Shown: piece after piece, positions 8,007 to 16,491 of the stretch
Position numbering within the stretch: position 1 is the stretch's first letter
How the letters are laid out: each line of letters starts with the position of its first letter
The notes under the pieces: generated by a model
What the model saw: only the letters and a program-made list of their open reading frames with translations
Database searches by the model: none
What the model was told of the DNA's origin: nothing
Assembly: GCF_035916755.1 (NCBI RefSeq)
Contig: NZ_JAYWIX010000002.1
Span: 186,001 to 250,000 of the forward strand
DNA length: 64,000 nucleotides
Source of the DNA: Rothia sp035916755
GTDB lineage: Bacteria > Actinomycetota > Actinomycetes > Actinomycetales > Micrococcaceae
Reading direction: 5' to 3'
Translations under genes and position numbers: made by a program

Positions 8007-10400
8007 ATGCAATCACACAACACCGCGCAACCAGCTACTGGCGGCCCCACCGACGAGCTGCTGCTCTCGGACGTCCGCGAAGGCAAGCTTGATTCGTTCG
8101 GCGTTCTGTATGAACGTTACGTGTCGATGGCTCGCGCCATCGCTTATAAGCACACCTCTAACAACACCCTCTCAGAAGACATCGTCTCCGAAGCCTTTGT
8201 GCGTGTGCTTCAGGCCCTCAAGAACGGTAAGGGCCCCCGAACCTTTATGGGGGGCTACCTGGCTACTACTATTGCCCACCTGGCGGCAGAAAATGGCCTG
8301 ATTGCCCAAAAAGAAGTGCCCAGCGAAGAAGAGCACCTGGAATCCATGGGCTCGCTGGACGAAACCGTCTTGAAATTACACGAATCAGATGAGCTCATCA
8401 GCGCCTTCACCGGCCTGCCGGAACGCTGGCAGACCGTGCTCTGGATGACCGAGGTTGAAGATAGGAAGCCCCGCGAAGTCGCCCAGACCATGAATCTTTC
8501 TGCCAACGCCGTCTCGGCCCTGGCTACCCGCGCCCGTGAGAGCCTGCGCGAAGGCTTCCTGCGGGCTCACCAGAATGCGCCGAAGACCGACGAATGTGCC
8601 CAGTACTCACCCCACCTGAGCTCTATGGTGCGTGGCTCCCTGACTAAGAAGCGTAGTGAAGCTCTGCGCCTGCACCTGTCGGTGTGCTCCTACTGCACCT
8701 CGGAATACCTGACCCTGGCCGGTATCAACAAGTCCATGCGTGTTTGGGTTTTCCCCGTGCTGGCGGGCCTGGTGCCCGTTATCACCGACGGTTCCAAGGT
8801 GCTTCTGCCCTTCCTTGCCGGTGGTGTGGCTGGTGGCGCTGCCGCTGGGGCCGGTGCCCAGGGCGGCCTTTTCTCAGGTTTTGGGGGCGGACGCTGGACG
8901 CCCGGCAGCCAGGCCCTGGCAGGTGCCGCTGCGGTCGTGACCGCTATCGGTGCTGTGGCCGGTGGCATGGCCCTGGTCAATAATTCTTCGACCGGGTCAG
9001 CGGTTATCAGCGCAGACTCCCAGCTGCAGACCCCTAAAGCCCAGCCGAGCGATGATACTTCAGGCGTTACCGATAGCCTGGTGAACGAGCCCCAGAGCGT
9101 CTCTAGCGGCATGACCGCCGAAACCTTGCGCTCGTCCGTAGCCGTTAACGGGCCCTCAGCTGGCCAGGGCAGCAACAGCTCTAGCAGTGCTGCCTCTTCA
9201 AGTTCTCTGGCCAATGCGGTGGCGCCGGAAGCTCCTGTTGCGCAGTCGCTTGCTGCTGCCTCGTCCGACGGTAGTTCTGCTTCAAGGAACAGGGCCGCTG
9301 AGTCTGCTGCATCTAGTGCGAGTGCTCCTACCACTTCTGAAAATGCTACAGCGTCTCTGACTGAGCCTGTTTCTGCGCAGGTTCCTCCGGATCCTGCCCC
9401 TGAGCTACCTGCTGCTCCCGAAGCCCCTGCTGTTCCCTCGCAGCCGGAAGCTCCTGCCGAGCCGGTAGCCCCTGAGGCTCCTGCGGAGCCGGTTGCTCCC
9501 TCTGAGCCAACCCCTCCGGCAGAACCTGAGACTCCGATTGCTCCCGAGCAGCCTGTGGACCCGGAAGTTCCCGTAGACCCGGTCGAGCCAGTTGACCCCG
9601 AGGTTCCTGTTGAACCTGTGGACCCGGAAGTTCCCGTAGACCCTGTTGACCCGGAAGTTCCCGTTGAACCTGTCGATCCTGAGGTCCCCGTAGACCCCGT
9701 TGACCCCGTTGACCCCGAGGTCCCTGTTGAACCTGTGGACCCCGAGGTTCCTGTTGAGCCCGTTGACCCTGAGGTCCCTGTTGAACCTGTGGATCCTGAG
9801 GTTCCCGTAGACCCGGTTGAGCCCGAAGTTCCCGTAGAGCCTGTCGACCCGGTTGAGCCTGTCGATCCGGAAGTTCCCGTTGACCCTGAGGTCCCCGTTG
9901 AACCTGTTGACCCTGAGGTTCCCGTTGAACCTGTTGACCCTGAGGTTCCCGTTGAACCTGTTGACCCTGAGGTTCCCGTTGAACCTGTTGACCCTGAGGT
10001 CCCCGTTGAGCCCGTTGACCCTGAGGTTCCCGTCGACCCGGTTGATCCTGCTGATCCTATCGACCCGGTTGAGCCCAAGTCCCCGGTTGACCCGGTTGTG
10101 CCTGTCGACCCTGTGGACCCCGATACGGGAATCCCTGAGATTTTGGGGCCCCTGGACTGGGTGGGTACTCCGGAGTACTACGAGTTCATCGCTAATACTC
10201 CCTGGGATACCATTGGGCACCCCGTTGGTGACAACCGTATGTGTATCATCACCTTCCTGGTCACTGACTCTGAAGGTGCTGAATTCCCCTCAGGATTTGG
10301 AACCTACCTGCCCCCCATCATCATCGAATCGCCCTATGCCACCTACGTGCTTGAGAGCTACTTTGGCATCAGCCGAATTCAAGACATCACCTGCTACTAG
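8007..10400 (+). CDS. ECF sigma factor fused to zinc-finger, membrane and repeat segments
   Basis: A 797-residue composite. Residues about 15-185 are an ECF sigma factor: region 2 (DSFGVLYERYVSMARAIA...DIVSEAFVRVL) and region 4 with its helix-turn-helix (GLPERWQTVLWM, then NLSANAVSALATRARESL). Next comes an anti-sigma-like zinc motif, HLSVCSYC (H-X3-C-X2-C), then two hydrophobic segments (about 246-270 and 311-330). After these lies a Ser/Ala-rich stretch and a long low-complexity region of PVDPEVPVE units (about 515-705). The last 85 residues hold two cysteines and may fold. It thus looks membrane-anchored, with the sigma half in the cytosol and the repeat outside. ECF-zinc-finger-membrane fusions are known in Actinobacteria; the repeat stalk and C-terminal domain here are unfamiliar to me. 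Confidence 0.88.
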   Translation: MQSHNTAQPATGGPTDELLLSDVREGKLDSFGVLYERYVSMARAIAYKHTSNNTLSEDIVSEAFVRVLQALKNGKGPRTFMGGYLATTIAHLAAENGLIAQKEVPSEEEHLESMGSLDETVLKLHESDELISAFTGLPERWQTVLWMTEVEDRKPREVAQTMNLSANAVSALATRARESLREGFLRAHQNAPKTDECAQYSPHLSSMVRGSLTKKRSEALRLHLSVCSYCTSEYLTLAGINKSMRVWVFPVLAGLVPVITDGSKVLLPFLAGGVAGGAAAGAGAQGGLFSGFGGGRWTPGSQALAGAAAVVTAIGAVAGGMALVNNSSTGSAVISADSQLQTPKAQPSDDTSGVTDSLVNEPQSVSSGMTAETLRSSVAVNGPSAGQGSNSSSSAASSSSLANAVAPEAPVAQSLAAASSDGSSASRNRAAESAASSASAPTTSENATASLTEPVSAQVPPDPAPELPAAPEAPAVPSQPEAPAEPVAPEAPAEPVAPSEPTPPAEPETPIAPEQPVDPEVPVDPVEPVDPEVPVEPVDPEVPVDPVDPEVPVEPVDPEVPVDPVDPVDPEVPVEPVDPEVPVEPVDPEVPVEPVDPEVPVDPVEPEVPVEPVDPVEPVDPEVPVDPEVPVEPVDPEVPVEPVDPEVPVEPVDPEVPVEPVDPEVPVEPVDPEVPVDPVDPADPIDPVEPKSPVDPVVPVDPVDPDTGIPEILGPLDWVGTPEYYEFIANTPWDTIGHPVGDNRMCIITFLVTDSEGAEFPSGFGTYLPPIIIESPYATYVLESYFGISRIQDITCY
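9553..10116 (+). repeat. In-frame tandem repeats coding Pro/Val/Glu/Asp units
   Basis: Imperfect tandem repeats of a 27-base unit coding EPVDPEVPV, mixed with shorter and longer variants (PVDP, PVEPVDP). Synonymous changes between units (CCC/CCT, GTT/GTC/GTA) show that the array is not freshly expanded throughout, but units at 9895-10000 are almost identical and may be recent copies. It lies wholly in the sigma-fusion gene. Length variation between strains is likely. Confidence 0.9.
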
Positions 10401-10406
10401 GTAAGA

Positions 10407-10449
10407 AACGCCTACCGGCCCCGCACAAGGGGGCTCGGTGGGCGTTTTT
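10407..10449 (+). terminator. Intrinsic terminator after the sigma fusion gene
   Basis: AACGCCTACCGGCCCC pairs imperfectly with GGGGCTCGGTGGGCGTT and is followed by T5. Confidence 0.85.
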
Positions 10450-10531
10450 CTAAAGCCTCTAGCGGAACACCGGGCACTATCTCAGCTTGGGTATCTAACC
10501 TAGAAATCAAGACCCCGACGAAAGGACTTTC

Positions 10532-11425
10532 ATGCACAGCCATAACAACGGCCTCAAAACAGCCCTGCTCTTGGGGTCGATGGTAGGTTTCCTGCTCCTC
10601 ATTGGCGCAGGCCTGGCCTACTTCACCCGAAGCTCAATCTTTATTGTGCTCTTCGGCCTGATTGGTGTAGGTACGGTCGCCTACACCTACTGGAATTCCG
10701 ACAAGCTCGCTATCCGCTCCATGAACGCCTACCCCGTGACCCGTGAGCAGATTCCCGGCCTCTACGCCATCGTTGAAGAGCTCTCAGCTAAGGCCAACCA
10801 GCCCATGCCCAAGCTCTACGTTGCCCCGACCATGACCCCTAACGCCTTCGCTACCGGCCGTAACCCCCAGAACGCCGCGGTCTGCTGCACCGAGGGTATT
10901 CTGCAGCTGCTGGACGAGCGCGAGATGCGCGGTGTGATTGGTCATGAGCTCATGCACGTTTACAACCGCGATATTCTGACCGGTTCAATTGCTGCCGCTA
11001 TCGCCTCCGTCATCGGTACTATCGCCCAGTTCGCTACCTTCGGTGCCATGTTTGGCGGCAACCGCGAAGAAAACCGCGGTGGCGGCCTCATCTTCACCCT
11101 GCTTATCGCCTTCCTAGCGCCTCTGGCCTCGGCCGTCATGCAGATGGCCATTAGCCGCACCCGCGAATACGATGCCGACGAGGACGGCGCCCGCCTCACC
11201 GGCGACCCGCTGGCGCTGGCGTCCGCCCTGCACAAGCTGGAAAACGGGGTGTCACGCTACCCCATGAACCCCGAGAACCGCCAGACCGCAGGCGCTGCCT
11301 CCATGATGATTGCTAACCCCTTCCGCGGCGGCGGTTCGATTAAGAACCTGATGGCCACCCACCCGCCCATGGCTGACCGTATCGCCCGCCTGGAAAACAT
11401 GGCTCGTCAGAACGGGCAGCTCTAG
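10532..11425 (+). CDS. htpX: Zinc metalloprotease HtpX, M48 family
   Basis: A 297-residue membrane protease that degrades misfolded membrane proteins. Two TM segments lie at about 12-30 and 34-53. The zinc site is HELMH at 138-142, with the third ligand glutamate expected in RTREYDADEDGA near residue 212. Hydrophobic segments after the active site (about 153-175 and 190-208) match the family. Start ATG has AAAGGAC 5 bases upstream. It stands alone between two terminators. Length is as usual for HtpX. Confidence 0.95.
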   Translation: MHSHNNGLKTALLLGSMVGFLLLIGAGLAYFTRSSIFIVLFGLIGVGTVAYTYWNSDKLAIRSMNAYPVTREQIPGLYAIVEELSAKANQPMPKLYVAPTMTPNAFATGRNPQNAAVCCTEGILQLLDEREMRGVIGHELMHVYNRDILTGSIAAAIASVIGTIAQFATFGAMFGGNREENRGGGLIFTLLIAFLAPLASAVMQMAISRTREYDADEDGARLTGDPLALASALHKLENGVSRYPMNPENRQTAGAASMMIANPFRGGGSIKNLMATHPPMADRIARLENMARQNGQL

Positions 11426-11481
11426 ACTTCAGGTCACGCTGACTGAAAGTTGACCGTACAAATCTGAACAGGTTAAAGAAG

Positions 11482-11513
11482 AGCTCCCCACCTGCCCGGG
11501 CAGGTGGGGAGCT
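11482..11513. terminator. Bidirectional terminator
   Basis: A 32-bp perfect palindrome (AGCTCCCCACCTGCCC and complement) between convergent htpX and yajQ, flanked by A/T runs. Confidence 0.85.
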
Positions 11514-11550
11514 TTATACCTAGGTGCGGACGCCCCTATGGGGCAGGTGC

Positions 11551-12042
11551 CTAGCGGTAGTTGACGAACTGCAGGTCAACCTCAAGGTCGGCGCCCTTGA
11601 GGAGGGCAATGACGTCCTGCAGGTCATCGCGGGACTTGGAGGTTACGCGCAGCTCATCGCCCTGAATGGTGGCCTTGACCGACTTGGGGCCCTCTTCGCG
11701 AATGAGTTTAGAGATTTTCTTGGCCTGGTCCTGGGCGATACCCTCCTTGATAGAGGACTCAATGCGGTATTCCTTGCCCGAAGCGTAGGGATCGCCGGAA
11801 TCCAGGGACTTGAGCGAGATGCCGCGCTTGACCAGCTTGGACTGGAAGACATCGAGCACGGCCAGGGCGCGCTCCTCGGAGTTGGCCTTAATCAGGATTT
11901 TTTCGCCGGAGAAATCAATTTCAGCGCCGACACCGCGGAAGTCGTAGCGCTGGGCTACTTCCTTCTGGGCCTGGTTGAGGGCGTTAGAAACTTCCTGCTT
12001 GTCGACCTTTGAAACAACGTCGAATGATGAATCGCTTGCCAC
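11551..12042 (-). CDS. yajQ: YajQ-family nucleotide-binding protein
   Basis: A 163-residue YajQ/DUF520 protein with the typical start SSFDVVSKVDKQEVSNALNQ and the QRYDFRG motif near residue 31. Members bind nucleotides, including cyclic di-GMP in Xanthomonas, or RNA; the role in Actinobacteria is not settled. It is cytosolic, of normal length, and transcribed alone and convergent to htpX. Confidence 0.94.
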   Translation of the reverse strand: MASDSSFDVVSKVDKQEVSNALNQAQKEVAQRYDFRGVGAEIDFSGEKILIKANSEERALAVLDVFQSKLVKRGISLKSLDSGDPYASGKEYRIESSIKEGIAQDQAKKISKLIREEGPKSVKATIQGDELRVTSKSRDDLQDVIALLKGADLEVDLQFVNYR

Positions 12043-12221
12043 GGGTGCTTACCTCTTTGCTTGTAGATAGGTGACCGTGCCCCTGTAGACCGCTAGCGGG
12101 TGAGGGGCGCTTACCTACAAAGGTACCCTGTTTTGCGGGGGCTATGCAGGTTATCGCAATCGTTATGAAACTGTGACACCATTCTCAGCTAAAGTTCATC
12201 TTGGTTTGGGAGGATGAAGCT

Positions 12222-12632
12222 ATGGCTGAAAAGAAAACAGCTGCTCACGCTGCAGCCGGCGTACAGCCCGGCTCAGGAACCACTCCGGCAGCGCACCAGG
12301 TACTAGCTGTAACTGAGGAGACCATGCAGCGAGCCTACGAGGCTCTCCTTGCAGATTTAGTGGCAGACGGCTTGACTGCCGCCGATGCAACTGCCCCGGC
12401 GGGCGGCGGCTTGCCTGAAGTCGAACGGGCCCCAGATTTTGCCCGCGGGCTAGGTCAAACCCTGCACGATGCTGATTTAGTCGCCAGATTTGAGGGCGTG
12501 AAAGAGAACCTCTCCCGCGAAATTCGCGGTGGCATGTGCACCCCCGATCAGGCTTATGCCTACCTAGAAAACCTTGAAATATCGCTCCTGCTAGAGCAAG
12601 AAGCCCTGGTGGCAAGCTCTGCGTCTAACTAA
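12222..12632 (+). CDS. Hypothetical protein, 136 residues
   Basis: I do not recognise this protein. The start at ATG 12222 (MAEKKTAAHAAAG) is preferred over an upstream in-frame TTG because GGGAGG lies 8 bases before it. The N-terminal 70 residues are rich in Ala, Gly and Pro and likely disordered; the C-terminal part (about 70-136) is helical by eye, with DLVARFEGVKENLSREI and a Leu/Glu-rich end. There is no signal peptide or TM segment. It is monocistronic, with a GC-rich inverted repeat after it (about 12637-12677). Confidence 0.7.
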   Translation: MAEKKTAAHAAAGVQPGSGTTPAAHQVLAVTEETMQRAYEALLADLVADGLTAADATAPAGGGLPEVERAPDFARGLGQTLHDADLVARFEGVKENLSREIRGGMCTPDQAYAYLENLEISLLLEQEALVASSASN

Positions 12633-12713
12633 TATGGCCCCGACCGGCGTCCGCTCCCATAGCGCGCCGGTCGGCCCGCTTAAGTGGTCTTTGCAACAAA
12701 AGCTACTTTTGGT

Positions 12714-12742
12714 TTGGCAAGCTGCCTAAAAGTGTGTAAAGT
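12714..12742 (+). promoter_or_regulatory. Promoter of tRNA-Tyr
   Basis: TTGGCA, a 17-base spacer, then TAAAGT, placed 44 bases before the tRNA. Confidence 0.65.
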
Positions 12743-12786
12743 ATTCTACTGTTCGCTCAAACGAACACATTCAAGAAATTGAATAC

Positions 12787-12868
12787 GGCAGATTACCCGA
12801 GCGGCCAAAGGGGGCTGACTGTAAATCAGCTGGCATTGCCTACGGGGGTTCAAATCCCTCATCTGCCA
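12787..12868 (+). tRNA. tRNA-Tyr (GTA)
   Basis: Acceptor GGCAGAT pairs with ATCTGCC, and the anticodon GTA lies at 12821-12823 in CTGACTGTAAATCAG. It has a class II variable arm and the T-loop GTTCAAATC. The CCA end is not encoded. A terminator follows directly. Confidence 0.97.
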
Positions 12869-12873
12869 CAGCG

Positions 12874-12907
12874 AAAATCCCGCCTCATACGAGGCGGGAT
12901 TTTTTAT
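12874..12907 (+). terminator. Intrinsic terminator after tRNA-Tyr
   Basis: AATCCCGCCTC-loop-GAGGCGGGATT followed by T6. Confidence 0.9.
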
Positions 12908-12954
12908 TCCCATCGTGGGCTAGCTTCATTATCAGAGAAACCGGCCACAGTCTT

Positions 12955-12983
12955 TAGACAAGCCCAGCTAAAACCGGTAGCGT
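12955..12983 (+). promoter_or_regulatory. Thioredoxin promoter, probably leaderless
   Basis: TAGACA (12955-12960), a 17-base spacer and TAGCGT (12978-12983), then seven bases to the ATG at 12991. No Shine-Dalgarno lies between. Confidence 0.6.
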
Positions 12984-12990
12984 GTTTCTC

Positions 12991-13371
12991 ATGGCAACCA
13001 TTGAAATTACCCAGGAAAACCTGACCCAGAACGTCGAAAGCTCAGACATTCTCTTCCTCGACTTCTGGGCCGATTGGTGCGGCCCCTGCAAGCAGTTCGG
13101 CCCCATCTTCGAAGCTGCTTCTGAAAAGCACGCCGATATCACCTTCGGCAAGGTCGACACCGAAGACCAGCAGCAGCTGGCCGCCGCAGCAGGTATCACC
13201 TCTATCCCCACCATCATGGGCTTCCGCGAGGGCGTTCTCGTCTTCTCTCAGCCCGGCGCCCTGAATGCCCAGCAGTTCGACCAGATTATCGACGCGGTCA
13301 AGGGTCTGGATATGGCCGAGGTGCACAAGCAGGTTGCCGAGGCTGAAGCAGCCCAGGCTGAGCAGGCCTAA
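12991..13371 (+). CDS. trxA: Thioredoxin
   Basis: A 126-residue thioredoxin with the redox motif WCGPC (Cys30, Cys33) and the cis-proline loop SIPTIM. The fold ends near residue 105; a helical, Ala/Glu-rich tail of about 20 residues follows, as in related actinobacterial proteins. It is cytosolic. The in-frame GTG at 12982 is nine bases earlier, but the ATG is favoured by homology (MATIEIT start) and by the promoter spacing. It is monocistronic and followed by a terminator. Confidence 0.93.
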   Translation: MATIEITQENLTQNVESSDILFLDFWADWCGPCKQFGPIFEAASEKHADITFGKVDTEDQQQLAAAAGITSIPTIMGFREGVLVFSQPGALNAQQFDQIIDAVKGLDMAEVHKQVAEAEAAQAEQA

Positions 13372-13392
13372 GGCCACTAACTTTCTTTATAT

Positions 13393-13427
13393 AAGTCGCC
13401 CTCCCCCTAATTGGGGGAGGGCGACTT
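13393..13427. terminator. Bidirectional terminator
   Basis: AAGTCGCCCTCCCCC pairs with GGGGGAGGGCGACTT around TAATT, between convergent trxA and the glycosylase gene. Confidence 0.88.
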
Positions 13428-13431
13428 CGTC

Positions 13432-14439
13432 TTAGAAGGAGCGCATATCCTGCGGGGCGTATCGGGGGCCGCGGCGCGGTTCGCTGATCCCGGCGGCCTT
13501 GATGAGGGCCACGACCCGCTGGCGGTGCCCGGCATAGGGAGCAAGTAGCTCTACCATGCGGGCGTCATCGCCGCGGGTACCGTCGAAGGCATAGGTGACG
13601 TGGTGGGCGAGATGATAGTCGCCCACGCTGACGGCGTCGGGGTGGCCGCAGTAGCGTTGCAGGGTTTCTGCGATGGTCCAGGGGCCAATACCGGGAACCG
13701 AGTTCAGTGCCCGGGCGAGTTCGCTCACGCTGTGCTGGGAGGCAAACCGTTCGAAGGACTCAGCTCGGTTCGCATAGTGCACCATGGTAGATGAGCGGGA
13801 GCGGTCAAAGCCGGCGCGGTGGTAGGCCCAGTCAGGAATCTGGGCAAAGGCGGACGCCTGCGGGAAGATAACAAGCCCCGGCGGCTGGTCGGGGAGCCCG
13901 GTTGCAGGAGCTGGTTCACCGTACTGGCGTAGCAGGGCCCGCATACCTCCCATAGCTTCGATGCCGGTGACCCGCTGTTCGGTGATGGCCAGTAGCAGGT
14001 TTTGCGAGAGCAGGCCAATAGAGGGTAGCCGCAGCCCCGGCGCCTCGGCCCGGGCCTGCACCAACCTAGCTGGCAGCTGCCCCCAGGCCTCTGAGGCGTA
14101 GAATCCGGCCCACCGGTCCTGCTCACCCACCCAGCCCGGCACGCGTGCCGCAAAAGCTTCCAAGGCGGACGCAGGTGATGTACCGCTAGGGGAGCTGGCA
14201 CCCGCCCAAATCGTTACCTCAATCGGGGCGCGCAGGTCGGCGGGGTGCGTCCTTGCAAAACGAACAAGCATGCCCACCCCAGCTTCGCGGGCCGTCGCCC
14301 AAAAAACAGGGCCAGCAGGCCCGGCTACCTGACGAAAGAGGGGGTCGAAGGCTCCGCGCTGTAGGGGAGCAAAGGTCTGGCCCAGGTGTACCCGATGGGT
14401 TGGTTCCAGAACAAAACGCGCGCGCAACATGCTCACCAT
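13432..14439 (-). CDS. DNA-3-methyladenine glycosylase-like HhH-GPD protein
   Basis: A 335-residue protein of the AlkA type, a base-excision enzyme that removes alkylated purines. The helix-hairpin-helix motif is LNSVPGIGPWTIAETLQR and the catalytic aspartate lies in SVGDYHLAHHV, in the right order and spacing. The N-terminal half (about 1-150) is divergent and matches the variable domain. No iron-sulfur cysteines are seen. Three in-frame starts (ATG, GTG, ATG within ten bases) are possible; the first is given. It is divergent from the DUF2079 gene. Confidence 0.85.
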   Translation of the reverse strand: MVSMLRARFVLEPTHRVHLGQTFAPLQRGAFDPLFRQVAGPAGPVFWATAREAGVGMLVRFARTHPADLRAPIEVTIWAGASSPSGTSPASALEAFAARVPGWVGEQDRWAGFYASEAWGQLPARLVQARAEAPGLRLPSIGLLSQNLLLAITEQRVTGIEAMGGMRALLRQYGEPAPATGLPDQPPGLVIFPQASAFAQIPDWAYHRAGFDRSRSSTMVHYANRAESFERFASQHSVSELARALNSVPGIGPWTIAETLQRYCGHPDAVSVGDYHLAHHVTYAFDGTRGDDARMVELLAPYAGHRQRVVALIKAAGISEPRRGPRYAPQDMRSF

Positions 14440-14544
14440 CGTCTCACACCCGCTCTACCTGACCCACAGAACCACTTTGCTGTCTATACTCGTACAAGAC
14501 GCCGCACCCGTGGCGCCCACCCCAACCTCAGACGAAGAAGGCGC

Positions 14545-16140
14545 ATGAGCTCCTCCCTACTGCCAGCAGAAGCCCACCCCATCAGGGCGCGTATCAGCGC
14601 TGCAGCCCTGGCCCTAGCTGTCTTTGCCCTCTACAGCGTCTACTCCTGGCTGCAGTGGCGGCACTACGTGGTGCCCTCCTGGGATCTGGGTATCTTCTCG
14701 CAGCTGGCTAAGGCCTACGCCTCGGGCCAGGCCCCGATTGTGCCGATTAAGGGGGAAGGCTTCAACCTGCTGGGGGATCACTTCCACCCCGTCACCGTGC
14801 TGCTGACTCCCTTCTACTGGCTCTGGCCTACGCCCGCCACCCTGCTCTATGTGCAAAACGGGCTGGTTGCCCTGTCTGTCTACCTGCTAGTGCGTTTTGC
14901 CCAGCGGATTCTGGCCCCCTGGGCAGCCCTGGCCCTGGGAGCTGCCTACGCCCTGAGCTTCGGCATCCAGCAGGCTGTAGCCGTTCAATTCCACGAGGTT
15001 GCCTTCGCCCTGCCCCTGCTCGTCATGAGCCTGGGCTACCTGGCCATGACCCGCCTGACGGACGCCCCCGCCCCCCTGCTGCGCCGCGCCATCTACTGGG
15101 CGGCCCCCCTGGTCTTCGTCAAAGAGGACGTCGGCATCACGGTTTTCGTGATCGGGCTCGTCGCCCTGGCCCGCACCGGCTGGCTCTCAACCGCCAGCAG
15201 CATAGCCTTCCCGTCGGCGTCCGCCCCGGTACGCCCCCGCCGCGAACGCTACCGCACCCTGCTGCGCTCCTGGGTCAACACCCCCGCAGTCGCCGAAGCC
15301 AGCCTGCTCATGCTCTGGGGCATAGTCTGGCCCCTGCTGGCCATCGGCCTTATCCTGCCCCACTTCAACACCGCAGGAGTCTTCGACTACTCCGACAAAC
15401 TCGACATCGCAGCAGCTATCGGCGACCCCCTCGGCGCCTTCGCCCAGCTCTTCTACCCCTGGCAAAAAACCGCCACCCTCGGCCTGCTCCTGCTCACCGG
15501 CGTCCTGGCCTGGACCACCAGCCCCCTCGCCCTCATCGCCGCCCCCACCCTCATCTGGCGCTTCCTCTCCCCCCAAGAGGGCTACTGGGAACCTACCTGG
15601 CACTACAACCTGCTGCTCATGCCCATCGTCTTCACCGCCCTGCTCGCCCGTGCCACCGCCCGCACACACGTCCCCGCCTACCGGCTCGGGGCAACACCCG
15701 CCGGGCGCACCGTCCGCACCATCTTCGCAACCCTGCGCCACCGCGCCCCGGTAGCCCTGCCCGCGCTCGCCCTCATTGTCAGCCTAGGATTCCTGCCCAA
15801 CCAGCCCCTGGCCCAGCTGACTGACCCAGACTTTGCCACCACTGAGCTTTCCACCGCTGACCAGATGAAGGCCGAAGCCGTCGCCGCTATCCCAGAAGGT
15901 GCCACCGTAGCTGCCGACCTCTCCGTCCTCACCTACCTGGTGCCCAACCACACCGCCTACTGGATCGGCCACTCCGGGGAACCCGGCCCCGACTACGTGC
16001 TCGTCGACAAACTCGGCAGCGCCTGGGGCGGCAACCCGCCCACCAGCGCCGTCGCCTACGCCACCGACCGCTACGGTACCGCTACCTACGTTCACTACCG
16101 CACCATCGGCACCATCGACATCGCCGTCCGCACCCGCTAG
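14545..16140 (+). CDS. DUF2079 multispanning membrane protein
   Basis: A 531-residue integral membrane protein with about 9-10 hydrophobic segments. The N-terminal signature WLQWRHYVVPSWDLGIFSQ followed by GEGFNLLGDHFHPV is typical of DUF2079, a family related in fold to polytopic glycosyltransferases (GT-C-like); the biochemical role is unknown. The C-terminal 100 residues are extracytoplasmic (TDRYGTATYVHYRTIG). ATG at 14545 is preceded by GAAGAAGG; a longer frame upstream overlaps the glycosylase gene and is not likely used. A TATACT -10 element lies near 14484. Confidence 0.85.
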   Translation: MSSSLLPAEAHPIRARISAAALALAVFALYSVYSWLQWRHYVVPSWDLGIFSQLAKAYASGQAPIVPIKGEGFNLLGDHFHPVTVLLTPFYWLWPTPATLLYVQNGLVALSVYLLVRFAQRILAPWAALALGAAYALSFGIQQAVAVQFHEVAFALPLLVMSLGYLAMTRLTDAPAPLLRRAIYWAAPLVFVKEDVGITVFVIGLVALARTGWLSTASSIAFPSASAPVRPRRERYRTLLRSWVNTPAVAEASLLMLWGIVWPLLAIGLILPHFNTAGVFDYSDKLDIAAAIGDPLGAFAQLFYPWQKTATLGLLLLTGVLAWTTSPLALIAAPTLIWRFLSPQEGYWEPTWHYNLLLMPIVFTALLARATARTHVPAYRLGATPAGRTVRTIFATLRHRAPVALPALALIVSLGFLPNQPLAQLTDPDFATTELSTADQMKAEAVAAIPEGATVAADLSVLTYLVPNHTAYWIGHSGEPGPDYVLVDKLGSAWGGNPPTSAVAYATDRYGTATYVHYRTIGTIDIAVRTR

Positions 16141-16491
16141 CTGTACCCTCTATCACCACCCGGGCCCAAAACGCCCAAACTAGGGTAGAGTTGAAAACGT
16201 AAGACTCGGGAACCCCCGACCATTTCTCTTCAGCGCCCACGCCCGCTACTGGCACACAACCACAGGGCCACGCGCGTTCAACGAACATACTTAGGCTAAG
16301 CAGACCGTTGAACCTTCGACTAGAGAACCTGATGTGTAATCAGCTCGCCCAAGCGCGCACCCCTGATAGCCAGCGCCCACGAACCGAAGACCTCTGATCT
16401 TTGAGGCCCCTCGCGAGCATTCCACGGGGACACCCCGTACAGCACCTCCACCTCAGTGAGAGTGCTGAAACCCCACTCGATGAGGACAACA
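16141..16491 (+). other. Long leader region of the helicase gene
   Basis: About 350 bases without a gene. TAGAGT near 16186 could be a -10 element, which would give a 5' leader of roughly 300 bases before the DEAD-box helicase. Long leaders are common for deaD/csdA genes and can carry cold-response or feedback control. I see no named riboswitch. Confidence 0.4.

Noticed and set aside
8690..10078. 462-residue minus-strand frame rich in Gly/Ser/Thr
   Set aside because: It is the antisense of the tandem repeat in the sigma fusion gene. The repeat keeps the opposite strand free of stops; it has no start signals.
9553..10116. Regular repeats that could suggest a CRISPR array
   Set aside because: Units are contiguous without spacers, stay in frame and code for PVDPEVPVE.
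9405..10220. 271-residue minus-strand frame with NRVDR repeats
   Set aside because: Another shadow of the same repeat in a different frame.
8007..10400. Cell-wall-sorted (LPXTG) adhesin
   Set aside because: Despite the Pro-rich stalk there is no LPXTG, no final membrane anchor and no signal peptide; the N-terminus is a sigma factor.
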